A stretch of 64,000 bases of DNA from Tetragonia tetragonoides (taxonomy: Eukaryota; Streptophyta; Magnoliopsida; Caryophyllales; Aizoaceae). The translations under genes and the position numbers were made by a program. The notes under the pieces were generated by a model. The model made no database searches. It was given only the letters and a program-made list of their open reading frames with translations, and was not told where the DNA came from. Where the stretch lies: NCBI GenBank assembly GCA_038025085.1, contig CM076148.1, positions 35,733,691 through 35,797,690 of the forward strand, in the 5' to 3' direction. Shown piece after piece: positions 36,629 to 47,759 of this stretch (positions within the stretch are counted from its first letter, which is position 1; each line of letters begins with the position of its first letter).

Positions 36629-39600
36629 TCATCTGTTCAGGTCATCTTTCCTAGAAAAGTTAAGATTCTGATGACCCTCGTTTAAGCTGTGCTGAGTCGT
36701 GTGATATGTGCTGTGGCTATGGCTCTGCTGCCTTGAAGTATTACCACCCAGTCCATGCTGGGCTGAAAAGAAAACATTCTGACCACTCTGTCTTGACACG
36801 CCGGGATTATGTAGACTTTGGCTGTGCTGCCTTGAAATGTCACCACCCAGACCTTGCTGGGCCGAGAAATTAATGTTTTGTTCACCCTGTCTCATTGAAC
36901 CCAAATTCTGTAAACTTTGGCTGTGCTGCCTTGATATATCATCACTGAGTACCTGCTGTACTGAGTTAACATTCTGTCCACCCTGTCGCGGGAAGCCCAT
37001 ATTCTGAGAACCTTGGCGACTGTGCTGCCTTGAAATATCACCACCCTGCCCATGCTGGGCAGGAAGATAATTAACATTCTGCCCGCTCTGTGTCCAATGA
37101 CCAATATTCTGGGTACGTGAATTGAAAAAATCAGTACTATTATCTTGACTACCAAATGCCATTCGCCTAAACCATCGGAGTTCAGCAGAATGTTGTGCGG
37201 AATCATAGAGTTGACTTTCGCCCACCCTCAATCCGTTTGACAGATCTCCCGAGTCAGATATACCATCAATAGCTCTAACAACCTGAAAATCAACAAAGGG
37301 GTAAACACAAGCATATTTCTAGTTGCACCTCATAGGCCATGGAATGTGATTTGAAGTCTATACCTGTCCCATTCTCGGTCTCTTTGTAGCTGAATGTCTC
37401 ACACAAGCTGCGGCTGCCTCAATCACTCTGAACATCTCGCTCTCAATATAGTTCTTTTCAAGAAGAGGATCTACCAGGCCTTCAAACTCCCCCGTATCAA
37501 GTGCACGAGTAAGCAATGGCCGAGCCTGAAACGTCAAATGCCTTCTGACATTAGAATAAGAGTCTTCACATATTAGCTACTTGATATACATCAGCTAGCA
37601 CCAATCACTGTACAGTCTCTGAAATCATTTGAAAGACTTAACGGAAAACATCCTTGACATTAAAACATTATGAGATTTCAAAGATTATCCTCTTATTATC
37701 TTTGCTAGACGATTTTAGACTATTGCTGCACCATTATATTGCATTTACTAGATCAAACTTTTTCCAGGGAAGAAAGCATAAATTAGAGAATTTCAGAAAT
37801 ATTCAGCGTAAAGGGTAAAGGATTCTCTTTTTTGAAAATGATTAGATCTTTATCATTCCATCATCCATTGGACAACAATGTGATGCCCTGGAAAGAATAC
37901 AAAAAGACTATTTACAAATCAGTCAGTGTCGTTGAATCTACAGAATAGCTCCTAAAGCTAAATAGGTAGAACCCTATCCTAAAACATGTCAGTAGACAAG
38001 GAAGCCCCAGAAGACACCCATGCATTCCTCTTGAGCCAAATACATCAGAGTTGCAAAAATCACATTATGCCAAAGCAGTTTCTTCTCTCTTCCTCTCATG
38101 ACCCAGACAACGTATCTGCAAATCTCATTTCACTAGACAGGCAAACCCCAGACTTCCCAACGAGTCAACAACACCAAACAGTCTTACACCAAAGAGCAAA
38201 GACCCCATGCCACATTGCCAAAGAAAACATGTCAAGAGTACTCATTACTATTCCAGCAGAGCATAGAAATATTAGGGGACGAAGCTAAATCCAGCCTCCT
38301 CTGGAGCATAACATTAGTGCTCATCGCCTCATCCTATTCACTGCTAAGGTCCACAAAAACACCCATAATTTAACAGGCACCTTCCCCTTCCATTACAAAA
38401 TTGCTATAGGAGATCATGGTAGTTGTGATGCCATGAAACAACTTTCTGTCAGAACCCCTGTGTGACATGTTAGCTATTGAAAAAGAGGGGTTGGGATCCT
38501 CTCCATTTCCTAAATGGAGGGTTGGATCTCCTTCTCTCATTTTGCCTATTTCAATTTAACTAATTCAAAATTTTGGTTAGAAGAAGATCTCACCCTCCAT
38601 TTAGTAAATGGAGGCCTCCATTTCTTTTAGCAAATGAAGAGGATCCCAACTCGAAAAAGAGAACCCCGATGAATCACCCATCCACCTCCAATAATCACAC
38701 TTTGTGCTGAACAAACCCTAGAACACCAAGCAGATCACCAGTGCCGAGGGGGCCTTTATAGATGCAAATTCAACAGGCCAACCGAAAGAGAGTAATCTCA
38801 GAAACTGCAGCTACATGGAGCGTTGAAAGTTGAAGCAATCTAGGAAATCTCGAGCACAATGGCTGTCCCTCGGTCTCTCCCTCCACTTTTCCTCTCAGAA
38901 CCTAACCTTTAAGCCATTCCCAAGCTCTAAAATTCCCAGTGATTAGCGAAATTCAGAAATATAAAGCCTAAGACGACAGCTTTTCAAAGTGAAGCGAACA
39001 TTTTATCTACTATCCAACATTTTCTAACTTGATTGAGCACTCTGAAACACAAATAGATTACTAATTATCATCTAACCTTCAAAAACACAGAGAAAGGTTT
39101 TCATTTGGGCTCAACTATTTTCAGATATCTAGCACGACTAGCAGTAACAGTCATGTGAAGGGGACCCGACAAGGCACCAAGCAGCACCAATTTGTAATGC
39201 AATTACCCGAACAACTGCAGATACCAGCTACCCTGAATTTCCATCATTTTGCTTTCTTTTGGATCTGTTTGGTAGGAAGGGGAATATGTATCTTAGGAGT
39301 GATCTCCACTAAACATGTTTTTCGACAAAGTTCCCCACAACCCCACCTCAATCCACATTCGCTTAGTGAGATGAAATACTTTCTCGAAGCCCATGAGTAA
39401 TGAAAACTTTTGTCAAAATGTTGAGCTAAACCACCACCACATAATCCCCTATGAAGGGAAAGAGTCACATCCTAATAGTCAAAAATATGAAAACCAGACA
39501 AGGGGCTGATACTAATGGTAAATGTACACATATAGAGGTACAAGACCCTTATATATGGTAATACAAGATTACAATCTAGAAGATCCTATATTATTCTCAT

Positions 39601-42600
39601 AATATATTGAGAATATTCTAGACTACTCTATAATGCTCTTCAACAAAATAGGGGGTGGGTGGGGAGCTGAACAAGCAACTAATGATGAGAAAACGAAAAC
39701 ACCAACCCAGTAGAGCTCTCTAATGTTGCTTAATAACGTCAAAGCTAAAGAGCCATGAGCTTAAATAAACTTGAAATGTAGATTATAAGTATTTTAAGTA
39801 AGGTTATCAGTTTATCACATACCCATTCAACTAGACTTTCATCTCCCAAAGGTTGAGATGTATCAACGGGTTTTCGTCCTGTTATAAGCTCTAGAAGGAC
39901 AACCCCAAAAGAGTACACATCCGATTTCTCGGTCAATTTACCACTTGTTGCATACTCCGGAGCCATGTACCTGACATCAAGCACATAGAAACCAAATTAG
40001 TTGGGTTGACTTCAATAAGGTTAAACAAACTATCACCTAATTATTTAAGACATGTTTCTATGGACATAGCCATATTGCTTATAAACAGACAGCCTACCCA
40101 AATGTTCCCATGACACGGGTGCTAACATGTGTATCTGCATCCATTGCTAATTTTGCAAGCCCAAAATCTGAAACCTGTTAAGAAACAGAGGTTGAAATCA
40201 AAAGGTACATAGGAGGGGCTGAGGGGGGGAGGGGGGTTCAGGTCTGACGTAACTAGTGAGTTGTAAGAAATAACATACCCGGGCTTCAAAGTTGCTATCT
40301 AGAAGAATATTTGATGATTTGATATCTCTATGAATAATTCGTGGATGACCTGATATGAACACATGAAAAATAAGAATGTAAGCAAAGACATGGTGGGAAA
40401 GGGCATTACATGAAGCAATTAGTGATCTATGCATTCATTTGGAACATCTCTGCCCTCAAGAGAAAAAGCTTGACCCGTGAAGACAGTAGTTCAAGAAAGT
40501 AAAGAGTACGACACAGAAACGGAAAACGGAGCAAAAGAGCAGTCTTTCGTAAACAGACAAGTACAATCTCCAGAAGAGCTTCTTAAGACAAAGGAAGCAT
40601 AAAACCAAGTGACAACAGCAGAAGGACAAAAATCAACTCACTGCACCTAGCACCAATGCACCACATGTTTGTAGCCTATGGACTGAACTCACTGAAGTAA
40701 TCCGATACAACTCCTTTTACAAAATGTCACTAATCACTATTAGCTGCATAGTATATCGAATGCTTTACAAGAAAGAGACAAAAGCAACTCAGCAAAAGTA
40801 CACTAACATAACAGAACCCACATTCTAATGTGAGTTCCTTATGCAGAATGAACTAGCAGAAAGCAGTACACGGCACAAGTGTACCCATTAGCAGGATAAA
40901 GAAGGTAGAGCTGAGCAGTTAGCTCTTAAATATTTAAGCTACAGACATGTAGTAGCAGGCACAGGTTCCCAGCTTCCAGGGTCAAAGACAGAAGGAAATG
41001 GACACAGGTGAGCATATTGTGATGCAAGTGTCATTTAATTTGTAGCCCTCAACTGATTATTTGTTTTAGTTGAGTTGGGAATCTCCTGAAGTTTTTGGCC
41101 AGGAAAACCTTCAAGGCCCGGAGGGGGCTCGATATAGTCCTCAAATGATATTAATGATTTGCTACTGTTTTTGTGCATTTGGTTCACACACAAAAAGAAA
41201 AAAATATTGGGAAAAAAAAAAAAAAGAAAAAGAAATTCTGGTGTCTGTCCTTCAAACCTATATGTATCCTCCTACAGCTTTTCATAGGCAAGAGTGGTGG
41301 ACTTCTCTTCCCTTTGGTACAGATTAAGTGCTACACTCTGAGCTAAATGCTTATTCACTACAGGTACAGATTAACAATTACTGTTTGTCTTCTAAAGTGT
41401 ACCCAGTCACTGTTTTCTGCTTGGGCCACATACAACACATGTCGATGTTTTCCCCCTTCTCAATTCCCAACAAATAAACAATGTATGAATACAGGAACAC
41501 ATCAAGATTCTAAATTGAGAAGGTTGGTCCAGGAGAAACAAGCATCCATAATAGTGTACCTCAAAATCGTGTTCACGACAGTCATTAAATTATATCTGCC
41601 AAAAACAATGAAAAACTCTTGGACAATTTCCCGAAATTCCAAATAAATTGGTCTTTTTATCTAAGTGATTGTTCTACTGAAACTCCTATTTTGATATCTT
41701 TCCTATCTCCCTATCCCATGGGTAGGCATTTGAATTCATTTTGTTTTTTTCTCTTTGAAAGTATTGTCAGTTTTCTTTCTATGTCCCTAATCCCTATCCC
41801 ATAGGTACGCTGTTTGAATCAATAATTTTCTCCTTCTAAATCAATATTTACGTATTGAATTACATTTCATCCTTCAGATGAACTGAGATTAAAGAATAAA
41901 AGAATTCCCACTAAACAAGTTAATACAGGGAGAGCTAATCAGAGTTTCACAGTAGGAAACAAGTTTTTTTTCGTTTTGGTATTGTTCTTGATTTGAAGAC
42001 ATCTTTTTCTCAGCCTTGTCTTTCCTTCTCCTTGTATAATTAAGCATCACTTTCTCAGCTTACACAAAAACAGGAAAACAGAAAAGGCCATGCATGCAAG
42101 GGAAATTGCAAGCTCAACCAAATACTATGCACATCTTATAGTTTGACTGTGAGTGCTCTTCTTTGCCACCAAGAAACCATCATGTTTGTAAAACTGACAT
42201 TAAAATTAATTGCAGTATGTACTATGAAGTTTTTATGAATGAAGAACATTCAGAAAGCAACCAATCCAAGCCAACTTCCTAAAAATATTAACAGGAACTA
42301 AAAGTGATACTCACAATCTTCATGAAGGTATGCTATGCCACGTGCAGCTCCAGCAGCAATCTTAACACGAGTTGCCCAGTTCATAGGTGACCCTCCTCCT
42401 CCTACAAAATAAGATATTATTTATAAAATCATAGCATAGTATAAAAATAGGCACTGTTGGAAGTATTAAGGCTTTACCATGGAGATGGAAATGAAGTGTG
42501 TCGTTAGGAACATATTCATAAACAAGCAGCCTCTTACTCTCACAAATGCAGTACCCAACAAGTGAAACTAAATGGCGATGGTGTATTCTGCTTATTATTT

Positions 42601-44506
42601 CCACTTCCGCTTTAAATTCCCGTTCCCCCTGTCCACCACCAACTTTAAGCTCTTTCACAGCTACTACTCTGCCATCTGGCAAAATTCCTTTATATACCTT
42701 ACCAAATCCACCTTCACCTAAAAGTTTCTCACTAGAAAATCCACCAGTTGCCTCTGATAATTCTTTATATGTGAACCAAGCACGCGAACTGCCAAATCCG
42801 CCGTGATCAGTAGGCGTATCACTACCAGAGCGTCTTTCAAAATATGATTCAGGGTGTCCTGTCTTCACTAACAAATGCCCATCTGAAAACAATAAATGGT
42901 CATCTTAGTTAAATTTCAGGGAACTTTGAACATTTTATTTACAGGCTAGTCAAAGTCAACATTAAAATTAAGATTAATTGTAGATGTTAGATTTTTCACT
43001 TGCCAAGAACAACAGTTATCTACAATACTAAAAAAACAAAAGGCTATATATCTGGAATAAGACATTCAAATCTCTGTTAGGATGCTTTGCCTCTGTGGCT
43101 CTGTGTAGCTCTCATGAAGGAACAAGACAATTTTGAGGTCATTAGGTGACGGTTGCAACACAATTGCTTGAAATTCAAAATTCATTTCCTTGTCATGTTC
43201 ACAAAACAAGAGCTCACTCAATGAGCTCCATATAGAACTTCATCAGTGGTTTTCTTTTATTGTTCAATGTACAATTGGTTGCAATTCACAGTTCTCGTAC
43301 AATTATACAGATCAAAAAAGAAATCAAAATGACTCCCAACCCCCCCCCCCCCCAAAAAAAATGCAGTAGTCAGCATGCTTCAGGTACAAGAGAGCATCAC
43401 AAAGCATTACCTGATCGTGGAGAAGAGCCCATAGATGCAGGAATTACATAACCACCATTAGTTCCAGAAGTCCTTCTCTTTCTTTTACAGAACCAAAAAG
43501 CAGCGAAACCAATGAGTCCAAGCATTAGAACCCCAACTACTACAATAGCAACAGTTCCACCAGAACCAATTCCCCCATTACTGCCCCCATTTGCAGTTGG
43601 TGGTGCATCAAAACTTGAATTATGTGGGTTTGTTTGAGAACCTGGGGAAGGAGGAGTACGAGTAGATGGTGGAGTTATTTGGATGACAGGAGGTGTCACT
43701 GCTGTTGCAGGAGGTGGAGAAGCTGTCTGAGAATCAGATGGAGGTGGGCTATGGGTAAAGGAAGGAGGCGACCTACTAGGTGCCTTTGGTGGCTCTTCAG
43801 CCGGTGGAGAAGGTGGGTTTGGTGGTGCTTCTGATGACGGTGGGGGAGATGAACCTTTGGGAGGGTCGGGTGTTACTGGAGGTGGTGAATTTTTAGGGGG
43901 TGGAGAACCAACAGGGGGTTCTGATGATGGTGAGGGTGGCGGTGATTGTCTTGGTGGGCTCAATGATGGCGGTGTAGGTGAGCTGGTTGGTGGAGGCGAA
44001 CCTGTAGGTGGGGTAGTTGGTGGTGGTGGAGGAGGTGAACTTGTAGGTGGGCTTGGTGGTGAGACAGCTGGAGGGGATGGTACTCTTGGAGGTGAATTTG
44101 CTGGTGGATCCGATTGTGGTGGTGCTGGTGGCGGTGAAACATTCGAAGGCGGTGGTGGCAAAACATCAGGTGCAGGTGGTGGAGAAGCAATAGAGGGAGG
44201 AGGGGAAGAAGGTGTGGAAGGGGGTGGTGCATTTGATGTAGGTGGAGGTGATGTATCTACAGGTGGTGGTGTAACAGCAGGGGGAGGGTCCGAATTGGTC
44301 GGGGGCGGGGCGTTAGGCGGTGGAGACGGTGTGGATGGGGTGGGAGGATCAGTTGAATTTGCATTTGGTTGTTGAACTGGTGTACTTTCAATAGGGGGAG
44401 GTGTTGAAGGCTGTGGAGGGGTTGAAGGCAGTGTTGGAGTGCTAGAAGAAACAGGTGGTGGGGCACCAGAAGGTTGAGAATCAGGAGATGGTCCTGTGTT
44501 TGCCAT
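36629..44506 (-). CDS. Proline-rich extensin-like receptor kinase (PERK family)
   Basis: Plasma-membrane receptor kinase thought to sense the cell wall. Eight exons with proper splice sites: 44506-43411, 42882-42478, 42401-42315, 40349-40279, 40174-40098, 39970-39823, 37525-37364, 37282-36629; 899 aa. Residues 1 to about 300 are SPPP-rich extensin-like; a transmembrane helix lies at about 317-341 ([21 protein letters not shown]), followed by KRKRR. The kinase has every key element: [46 protein letters not shown]. The N-terminus has no signal peptide, as is usual in PERKs. Odd points: a longer protein than most PERKs and a tail with four 32-35-residue repeats around [10 protein letters not shown]. 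Intron 6 (2.3 kb) contains a MITE. ATG 44506 is preferred over an upstream non-ATG frame extension. Confidence 0.94.
36700..37110 (-). repeat. Intragenic tandem repeat in the PERK C-terminal tail
   Basis: Four repeats of about 96-105 bases within the last exon. Each encodes a unit like [33 protein letters not shown], with the fourth diverged. Periods are multiples of three, so the frame is kept. Confidence 0.88.
38488..38652. mobile_element. MITE in PERK intron 6, copy 2 of the TTGGATTCTTTCC family
   Basis: Inverted ends GTTGGGATCCTCTCCATTT and its complement at the right; 9-bp direct repeat GAAAAAGAG (38479-38487, 38653-38661). The GGAGGGTTGGATCTCCTTCT core matches the 19119-19294 element read in the other orientation. 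Confidence 0.75.
43411..44506 (-). repeat. Proline-rich extensin-like coding region
   Basis: Exon 1 of the receptor kinase: about 300 codons dominated by CCN/TCN. The opposite strand therefore shows a long Gly-rich open frame, which is not a gene. Confidence 0.85.
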
Positions 44507-45588
44507 TAACAACTATCCCTATGTTACAAGGAACACCATTTTCAAATGAAAGATTGCCAAAATTGATCAATTCTACACTCCATCAAACTTTCACCAACAG
44601 GCAGTCAATATCATTTTCTATAATCAACTAAAATCCAGAGGCAAAATTCAGTAAACTGCAAGTCTCAACCAACCTTCAACCTTTAGCCTATGGCAAATTG
44701 GCAACACTAATTTCTCAACTACCAATAATAATGCAAGCAAATCAACTCAGAACTCAGAAAACCTCCAGTTTAAGAAACTAACCAGACTGCAGATCACAAT
44801 AAAGCAAGGCAAAGGCAGTGATCACTCAACCAAATCAGAGCAAAACTTGACAAATCCAGTAACATTCTGATAAAACCCAGATCACCAATTTTCCTTTCGA
44901 AGCCAAACCCAGATCAATAACACAAACCCAGTAAAACCCAGATCAGGAATGTTGAATTTAACCTTTTTTTCCGCACACCCAGTTGGTAATATTCACAAAA
45001 ATGACCAATTCACAAGGAACTTAGGTCACTCAACTGAATTCCACAAAACACTGATAAACCCAGAATTCTTCAATTGTTTATCAATTCAAAACCCCAACTC
45101 AGCATGACAATCACAGACTTTGAATGTGAAAAAATAAAAAGGAGAATTCATCAGAAAGCAAAATGAAACCTTTTCAAAAATTCTAAAAAATAAAAGCCTA
45201 CCCCTCACTACGTCTCTATCTCAGTCTCACAAAAAGTGAAGTGAGCAATTAATAACAAACAACAGCAAAAATAAATAAAATTCCTATATTTAATTGGACC
45301 AATTCTCTCTCCTATCTCACAAGATTAGGAAAGCTTGGTCTTTGCCGTTAACATTCCCCAGATCCTCTCGTTCTTTTATCTCTCCTAAAGCGCGGCTTCT
45401 ATGTGTGATTGTGTGTACACGGATTGTGGGGCCCCAAGTAGCAAAGTGACAACGACCTTCTAAACTCTAAAGACAATAGACTTCTTAGTTTAATTATGCA
45501 AGGTAAAATCAATAATAATTTCTAATAATTCAATAATCATTATCGAGTTGAGTATTTGTCTCTTGTTTGCTCCCTTTTAAAGTCAAAT
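44507..45588 (-). promoter_or_regulatory. PERK gene upstream region
   Basis: About 0.8 kb of probable leader and promoter, with many repeats of CCAGATCA/ACCCAGT-type phrases, then general intergenic DNA. No single promoter motif is strong enough to call. Confidence 0.35.
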
Positions 45589-45604
45589 AAAATCTTAATT
45601 ACGT

Positions 45605-45751
45605 GAGGTAAGAGTCCTGGCGCAGTGGCGCAGGTCTCTCGATCTCGTGGGTATGCCCCGAGTTCGAATCCTCATCAGCTCCCCTTCCTTACTTTGTGTA
45701 GACTATAAAGTCGGGGGGCCAGTCAACCCCCCATCTCCAAAAAAAAAAAAA
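45605..45751 (+). mobile_element. tRNA-derived SINE (147 bp)
   Basis: Head CTGGCGCAGTGGCGCAGGT (A box) and CGAGTTCGAATCCTC (B box) are clearly tRNA-like; the 3' end is a poly-A run after CCCCATCTCC. The target duplication AAAATCTTAATTAYGT (45589-45604, 45752-45767) differs at one position. A third SINE family in this window. Confidence 0.9.
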
Positions 45752-45767
45752 AAAATCTTAATTATGT

Positions 45768-46852
45768 AAATACTGTATGGAAAATCTTATTGATGTAGTA
45801 ATATGAGAAAATTTCTATCCATCGACAACCTATAGTGAGATTATTTGAAGTGACTAAAGCTCTCTTCAAATAGTTAATTCACTAGGAAATAGAAGTATTA
45901 GTTAGAGTATTTTACTATTTCATTTTATAAAATTGAGCATTATTTCTTTTAATGACTCGGTCTCTTTGAAATGATTTTACATAAAAACTAGTTTGTTGAT
46001 CGTTTTTTGGTACACAAATAGAAGTTACTTAATTGTGGATGGATGAAGTAGTCTCCTACTAACCTATAGTCCTACACAACTAAATTCTTCTAGATATATG
46101 TGTGAGTATGTGGAAAATTAAGGGTTCAAACAAAATAACATGATACACTAGCAAACGACAAAAAAATGAGCAAGCTCAAGTTTCAAGAACTAAGTAATCA
46201 AACACGAAAATATTTCTAAATCTCACTCAAGATCGACTTTTCCAATTTATCTTTGTTTATATTTATTATTAAATACTTATTTTTGTTGAATTTTGCTGAA
46301 AAAAACTATTCTATTAAATTTTGTTGAAAAATATTTATTATACGTAATTTTGTTTACATTGAATTTTGATTGAAGTGATTTTCATAGCTAGTTTGTCTCG
46401 ATGTTTTTTTAACTTGTTGAATTTTTATTTATTTTTCTTTTTTTTATTGTACTAAATTTGGTTGAAATTTGTTAATTTTTGATGAAATGCACAAAAATGA
46501 ACCGAATAGTAAAACATACCCTAAATAAGCAAGTCTAGTTCATTGAAAATATTTTATTCATCTCGGAGTGCTTTGGAGCTTTCCCAATAAGTTAAGTTTA
46601 GTGATATTTAATTCAGTTCAAATTCGTCTAATAATTAATAATAATAATATTATTATTATTAATTGGTCAGGATTAATCTTAACTTTGAACAATGAAGCAA
46701 AAATAATCTTAACTATAATTATCTCCACTAATAATCTCAACTTTCAAATTTTGTCCCATAACGATCGCAAGTCACATGATGCTTTAATTTAGAAGTTAGT
46801 TTAATATTTTCTTTTGGAAGGTAAGAATAAAAGTATAATCATTAGAAGAACC
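45768..46852. other. Intergenic DNA
   Basis: AT-rich; a small AATAAT/ATTATT inverted repeat at about 46634-46662. Nothing coding. Confidence 0.5.
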
Positions 46853-47165
46853 TCCTCTCGAGGTGCACTCCTAACACATTCTTGTAGAGGATACAACTCA
46901 AATCTCGATTAGGAGAATCAGTCCAGAATGAAGGCTCTGAACACTGGTGGCCAAACTTAGATAACCAATCCGCAGCTGTGTTAGCTTCCCGATAAACATG
47001 ATCTAGTATAAAAGGGTCTAATGGAGCCAGAAATTTGCGAGTATCAATAATAAGAGAGTGAATTTGTCAGGGTATTTCAGTTTCCCCCCGCATGGTTTGG
47101 ATGACAATTAAATTATCTCCTTGGATATGTAACTTACTAAGACCCATCTTAACTGCTAGAAGTTA
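46853..47165 (-). pseudogene. LINE RNase H (RVT_3) domain fragment
   Basis: About 104 codons on the minus strand with one in-frame TGA. It contains LHIQGDNLIVIQTMRGE, IHSLIIDTRKFL and HVYREANTAADWLSKFGH, the C-terminal RNase H-like domain found at the end of plant LINE ORF2. The TGA falls where family members usually have Trp. It has no start or other domains, so it is a relic. Confidence 0.8.
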
Positions 47166-47563
47166 GTTTAAATTGCCAAACATATCGTAAGATAACTAAC
47201 TTTTGTCAAAACAAAAACAAAAAAAAAATGACTTTAAGTAGAATGTATAGTTGCCATATCAAAAGTTACCTGATCCGGGATCAAATATCAATGTTTACAA
47301 GTTAGAGATACCCTAGTTAGAGCAAGTCTTGTATGAGACAAACTCACAGTCACTATTTTGTCTATTTAAAATTATAAGAGTACTTTATTATGAGTTATGA
47401 TGACCTTTATAACCTTATTTCACATATAAATAACACTCATCTCGCTAAAAGTTACAATAAAATCGTTTTAAACAAACAAAAACTAATTTTTTTTTTTTTT
47501 ATAATCAAAAATTTTAAAAACAAATACAAGACAGCATACCACTTTTTAGAACGTCGGTGGCTA
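47166..47563. other. Intergenic DNA
   Basis: AT-rich, nothing recognised, up to the flank of the large Mutator-like element. Confidence 0.5.
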
Positions 47564-47572
47564 AATAAAAAA

Positions 47573-47640
47573 GGGAGTTACTATATACAGCCATAAAATT
47601 ACTCACCACCGCCCTTGAAAATTACAATATTGCCCCTCTC
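47573..47640 (+). repeat. Left terminal inverted repeat of the large Mutator-like element
   Basis: Imperfect inverted match to 53870-53936; the core around ATTACTCACCACCGCCC is identical. A CT-rich leader-like region follows on both sides. Confidence 0.8.
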
Positions 47641-47759
47641 ACATGTTCACCCTTTCTCCCACTCTCCCTCTCCCTCTCTAACTCTCCCACACCCACTCAC
47701 TCTCACACCCACCCACATTCACCAACATTCTCTCACCAGCAAGCAAGGAATGACCGCAA

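Noticed and set aside
41070..41646. Open frames in PERK intron 3
   Set aside because: Low-complexity and unsupported; they lie between well-defined kinase exons on the other strand.
43857..44375. 172-codon Gly-rich open frame on the + strand
   Set aside because: It is the antisense shadow of the Pro-rich exon of the PERK gene, whose other exons and motifs are all on the minus strand.
45605..45700. Possible tRNA gene (A and B boxes)
   Set aside because: There is no full cloverleaf, a poly-A tail follows and target duplications flank it, so it is a SINE.
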